64,000 nucleotides of DNA, from NCBI GenBank assembly GCA_040307715.1, contig JAWRJC010000026.1, positions 1 through 64,000 on the forward strand, given 5' to 3'. A model generated the notes under the pieces. It made no database searches, was not told the origin of the DNA, and was given only the letters and a program-made list of their open reading frames with translations. The first letter of the stretch is position 1. Each line of letters begins with the position of its first letter. This stretch comes from RUG13615 sp040307715. Lineage in GTDB: Bacteria > Bacillota > Clostridia > Peptostreptococcales > Anaerovoracaceae. The position numbers and the translations under genes are program-made. Of the stretch, positions 63,156 to 64,000 are shown one piece after another.

Positions 63156-64000
63156 TTACTCTGCGTGGTCGACCTTGTACATATGCTTGATCAGCTCGAG
63201 GACCTTTGTAGAATAGCCCCACTCATTGTCGTAGAACGCGATCAGTTTGAACATCTGATCGTTGAGCTCGAAACCTTCTCTGGCATCAAAGATGGATGTG
63301 CAGCTGTCGCCGATGAAGTCGCTGGATACAACTTCGTCATCCACATATTCGATGATGCCCTTCAGATATGTCTCGGAAGCATCCTTGACCGCTTTACAGA
63401 TTTCCTCATAGGTCGTCGGCTTCTTCAGGTGGACGTTCAGGTCGACCAGGGAAACGTCGGAGACCGGGACACGGTAGGAAATGCCGGTCAGTCTGCCCAT
63501 CAGGGACGGAATGACGAGACCGACCGCCTTGGCTGCGCCTGTCGTGGTCGGGATGATGTTGTTGAAGGATGCACGGCCGGTACGCCAGTCCTTCATGGAA
63601 CGCATGTCGACGACCTTCTGCTTGGCAGTCGCCGCATGGATCGTGGACATCAGACCGTCTTCGATGCCCCAGTTGTCCTCGAGGACTCTGCACAGAGGCG
63701 CCAGGCAGTTGGTGGTGCAGGATGCGTTCGAAACGACCTGGTACTCTTTCTTGTATTTCTCGTTGTTGACACCCATGACGAAGGTCGGTGTTTCTTTATC
63801 CTTCGCAGGCGCTGTGATGATGACCTTCTTCGCGCCGGCCTGGATGTGGGCCATGGATTTTTCGGTCGTGACGTACGCGCCGGTACCTTCGACGATGTAC
63901 TCCGCGCCGCAGGATGCCCAGTCGATGGCCACAGCGTGCTCTTCACTGAAGACCGGGACTCTCTTGCCGTTGATGATGAGGCCCTGCTGCGCCGGCTTGT
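63156..64000 (-). CDS. gap: Glyceraldehyde-3-phosphate dehydrogenase, C-terminal part cut by the window edge
   Basis: Oxidises glyceraldehyde-3-phosphate with NAD+ and phosphate. About 280 residues are in the window; the frame is open to the right edge (KPAQQGLIINGKRVPVF) and the N-terminal NAD-binding part of about 55 residues lies outside. The catalytic cysteine is in SNASCTTNCLAPL, and STIHAATAKQK and the C-terminal YDNEWGYSTKVLELI are conserved. It is the first glycolytic gene of the run visible here; a CggR-type regulator upstream cannot be checked. Confidence 0.97.
   Translation of the reverse strand, partial: KPAQQGLIINGKRVPVFSEEHAVAIDWASCGAEYIVEGTGAYVTTEKSMAHIQAGAKKVIITAPAKDKETPTFVMGVNNEKYKKEYQVVSNASCTTNCLAPLCRVLEDNWGIEDGLMSTIHAATAKQKVVDMRSMKDWRTGRASFNNIIPTTTGAAKAVGLVIPSLMGRLTGISYRVPVSDVSLVDLNVHLKKPTTYEEICKAVKDASETYLKGIIEYVDDEVVSSDFIGDSCTSIFDAREGFELNDQMFKLIAFYDNEWGYSTKVLELIKHMYKVDHAE

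Overview
The window is a compact, GC-rich (by eye high-50s percent) chromosomal segment of a Gram-positive anaerobe. The gene set and order (priA-def-fmt-rsmB-prpC-pknB-rsgA-rpe, rpsP-khpA-rimM-trmD, ylxM-ffh, hslV-hslU-codY, sepF-divIVA) are those of Bacillota, and a membrane pyrophosphatase, AsnA, QueH and a histidine fermentation cluster with separate FtcD and FchA point to Clostridia. Genus or family cannot be fixed from the sequence alone. Both window edges cut genes: rpsB at the left and gap at the right, each on the minus strand. No prophage, insertion sequence, CRISPR array or rRNA was seen.

Layout. 0-1 kb: start of rpsB with promoter and folded leader, then a stand-alone LytTR protein and an XRE regulator. 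1-5.2 kb: rpoZ, gmk and yicC (minus), then divergently rqcH and a 41-residue zinc-finger microprotein resembling the ClpX N-terminal domain. 5.4-13.5 kb: rluD, lspA, divIVA, sepF, yggS and an HlyD-like protein, followed by the ribosome/SRP block trmD, rimM, khpA, rpsP, ffh, ylxM. 13.6-27.9 kb: ddl, an LCP wall-polymer ligase, rpe, rsgA, the PASTA kinase/PP2C pair, rsmB, yugP, fmt, def, priA, asnA, queH. 28-31.2 kb: a radical SAM gene, tdk and a 15-gene tRNA operon with its own promoter. 31.3-42.3 kb: yigZ, hflX, codY, hslU, hslV, topA, dprA, comM, yraN and a Cof-type phosphatase. 42.4-46.8 kb: trkA with two different trkH genes. 46.9-52.8 kb: a secreted Ig-like/papain-fold protein, rnr, hppA, secG. 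52.9-59.8 kb: a divergent histidine-degradation regulon. 59.8-64 kb: eno, tpiA, pgk, gap.

How the genes work together. HutH, HutU and HutI convert histidine to formiminoglutamate; FtcD and FchA move the formimino group to tetrahydrofolate and deaminate it, leaving glutamate and methenyl-THF. The two arms are divergent from a 258-bp control region that holds three tandem 17-bp operator-like sites spaced 21 and 22 bp apart, lying between two extended -10 promoters. This array is the strongest regulatory signal in the window, and no dedicated regulator is next to it. The cluster lies between eno and secG, which are neighbours in some clostridia, so it may have been inserted into a conserved synteny block. 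Two K+ channel subunits sharing one TrkA, and a pyrophosphatase with the K+-dependent signature, suggest K+ handling matters to this cell. Most of the rest is housekeeping: translation, wall synthesis and division, protein quality control, replication restart and competence-related DNA handling.
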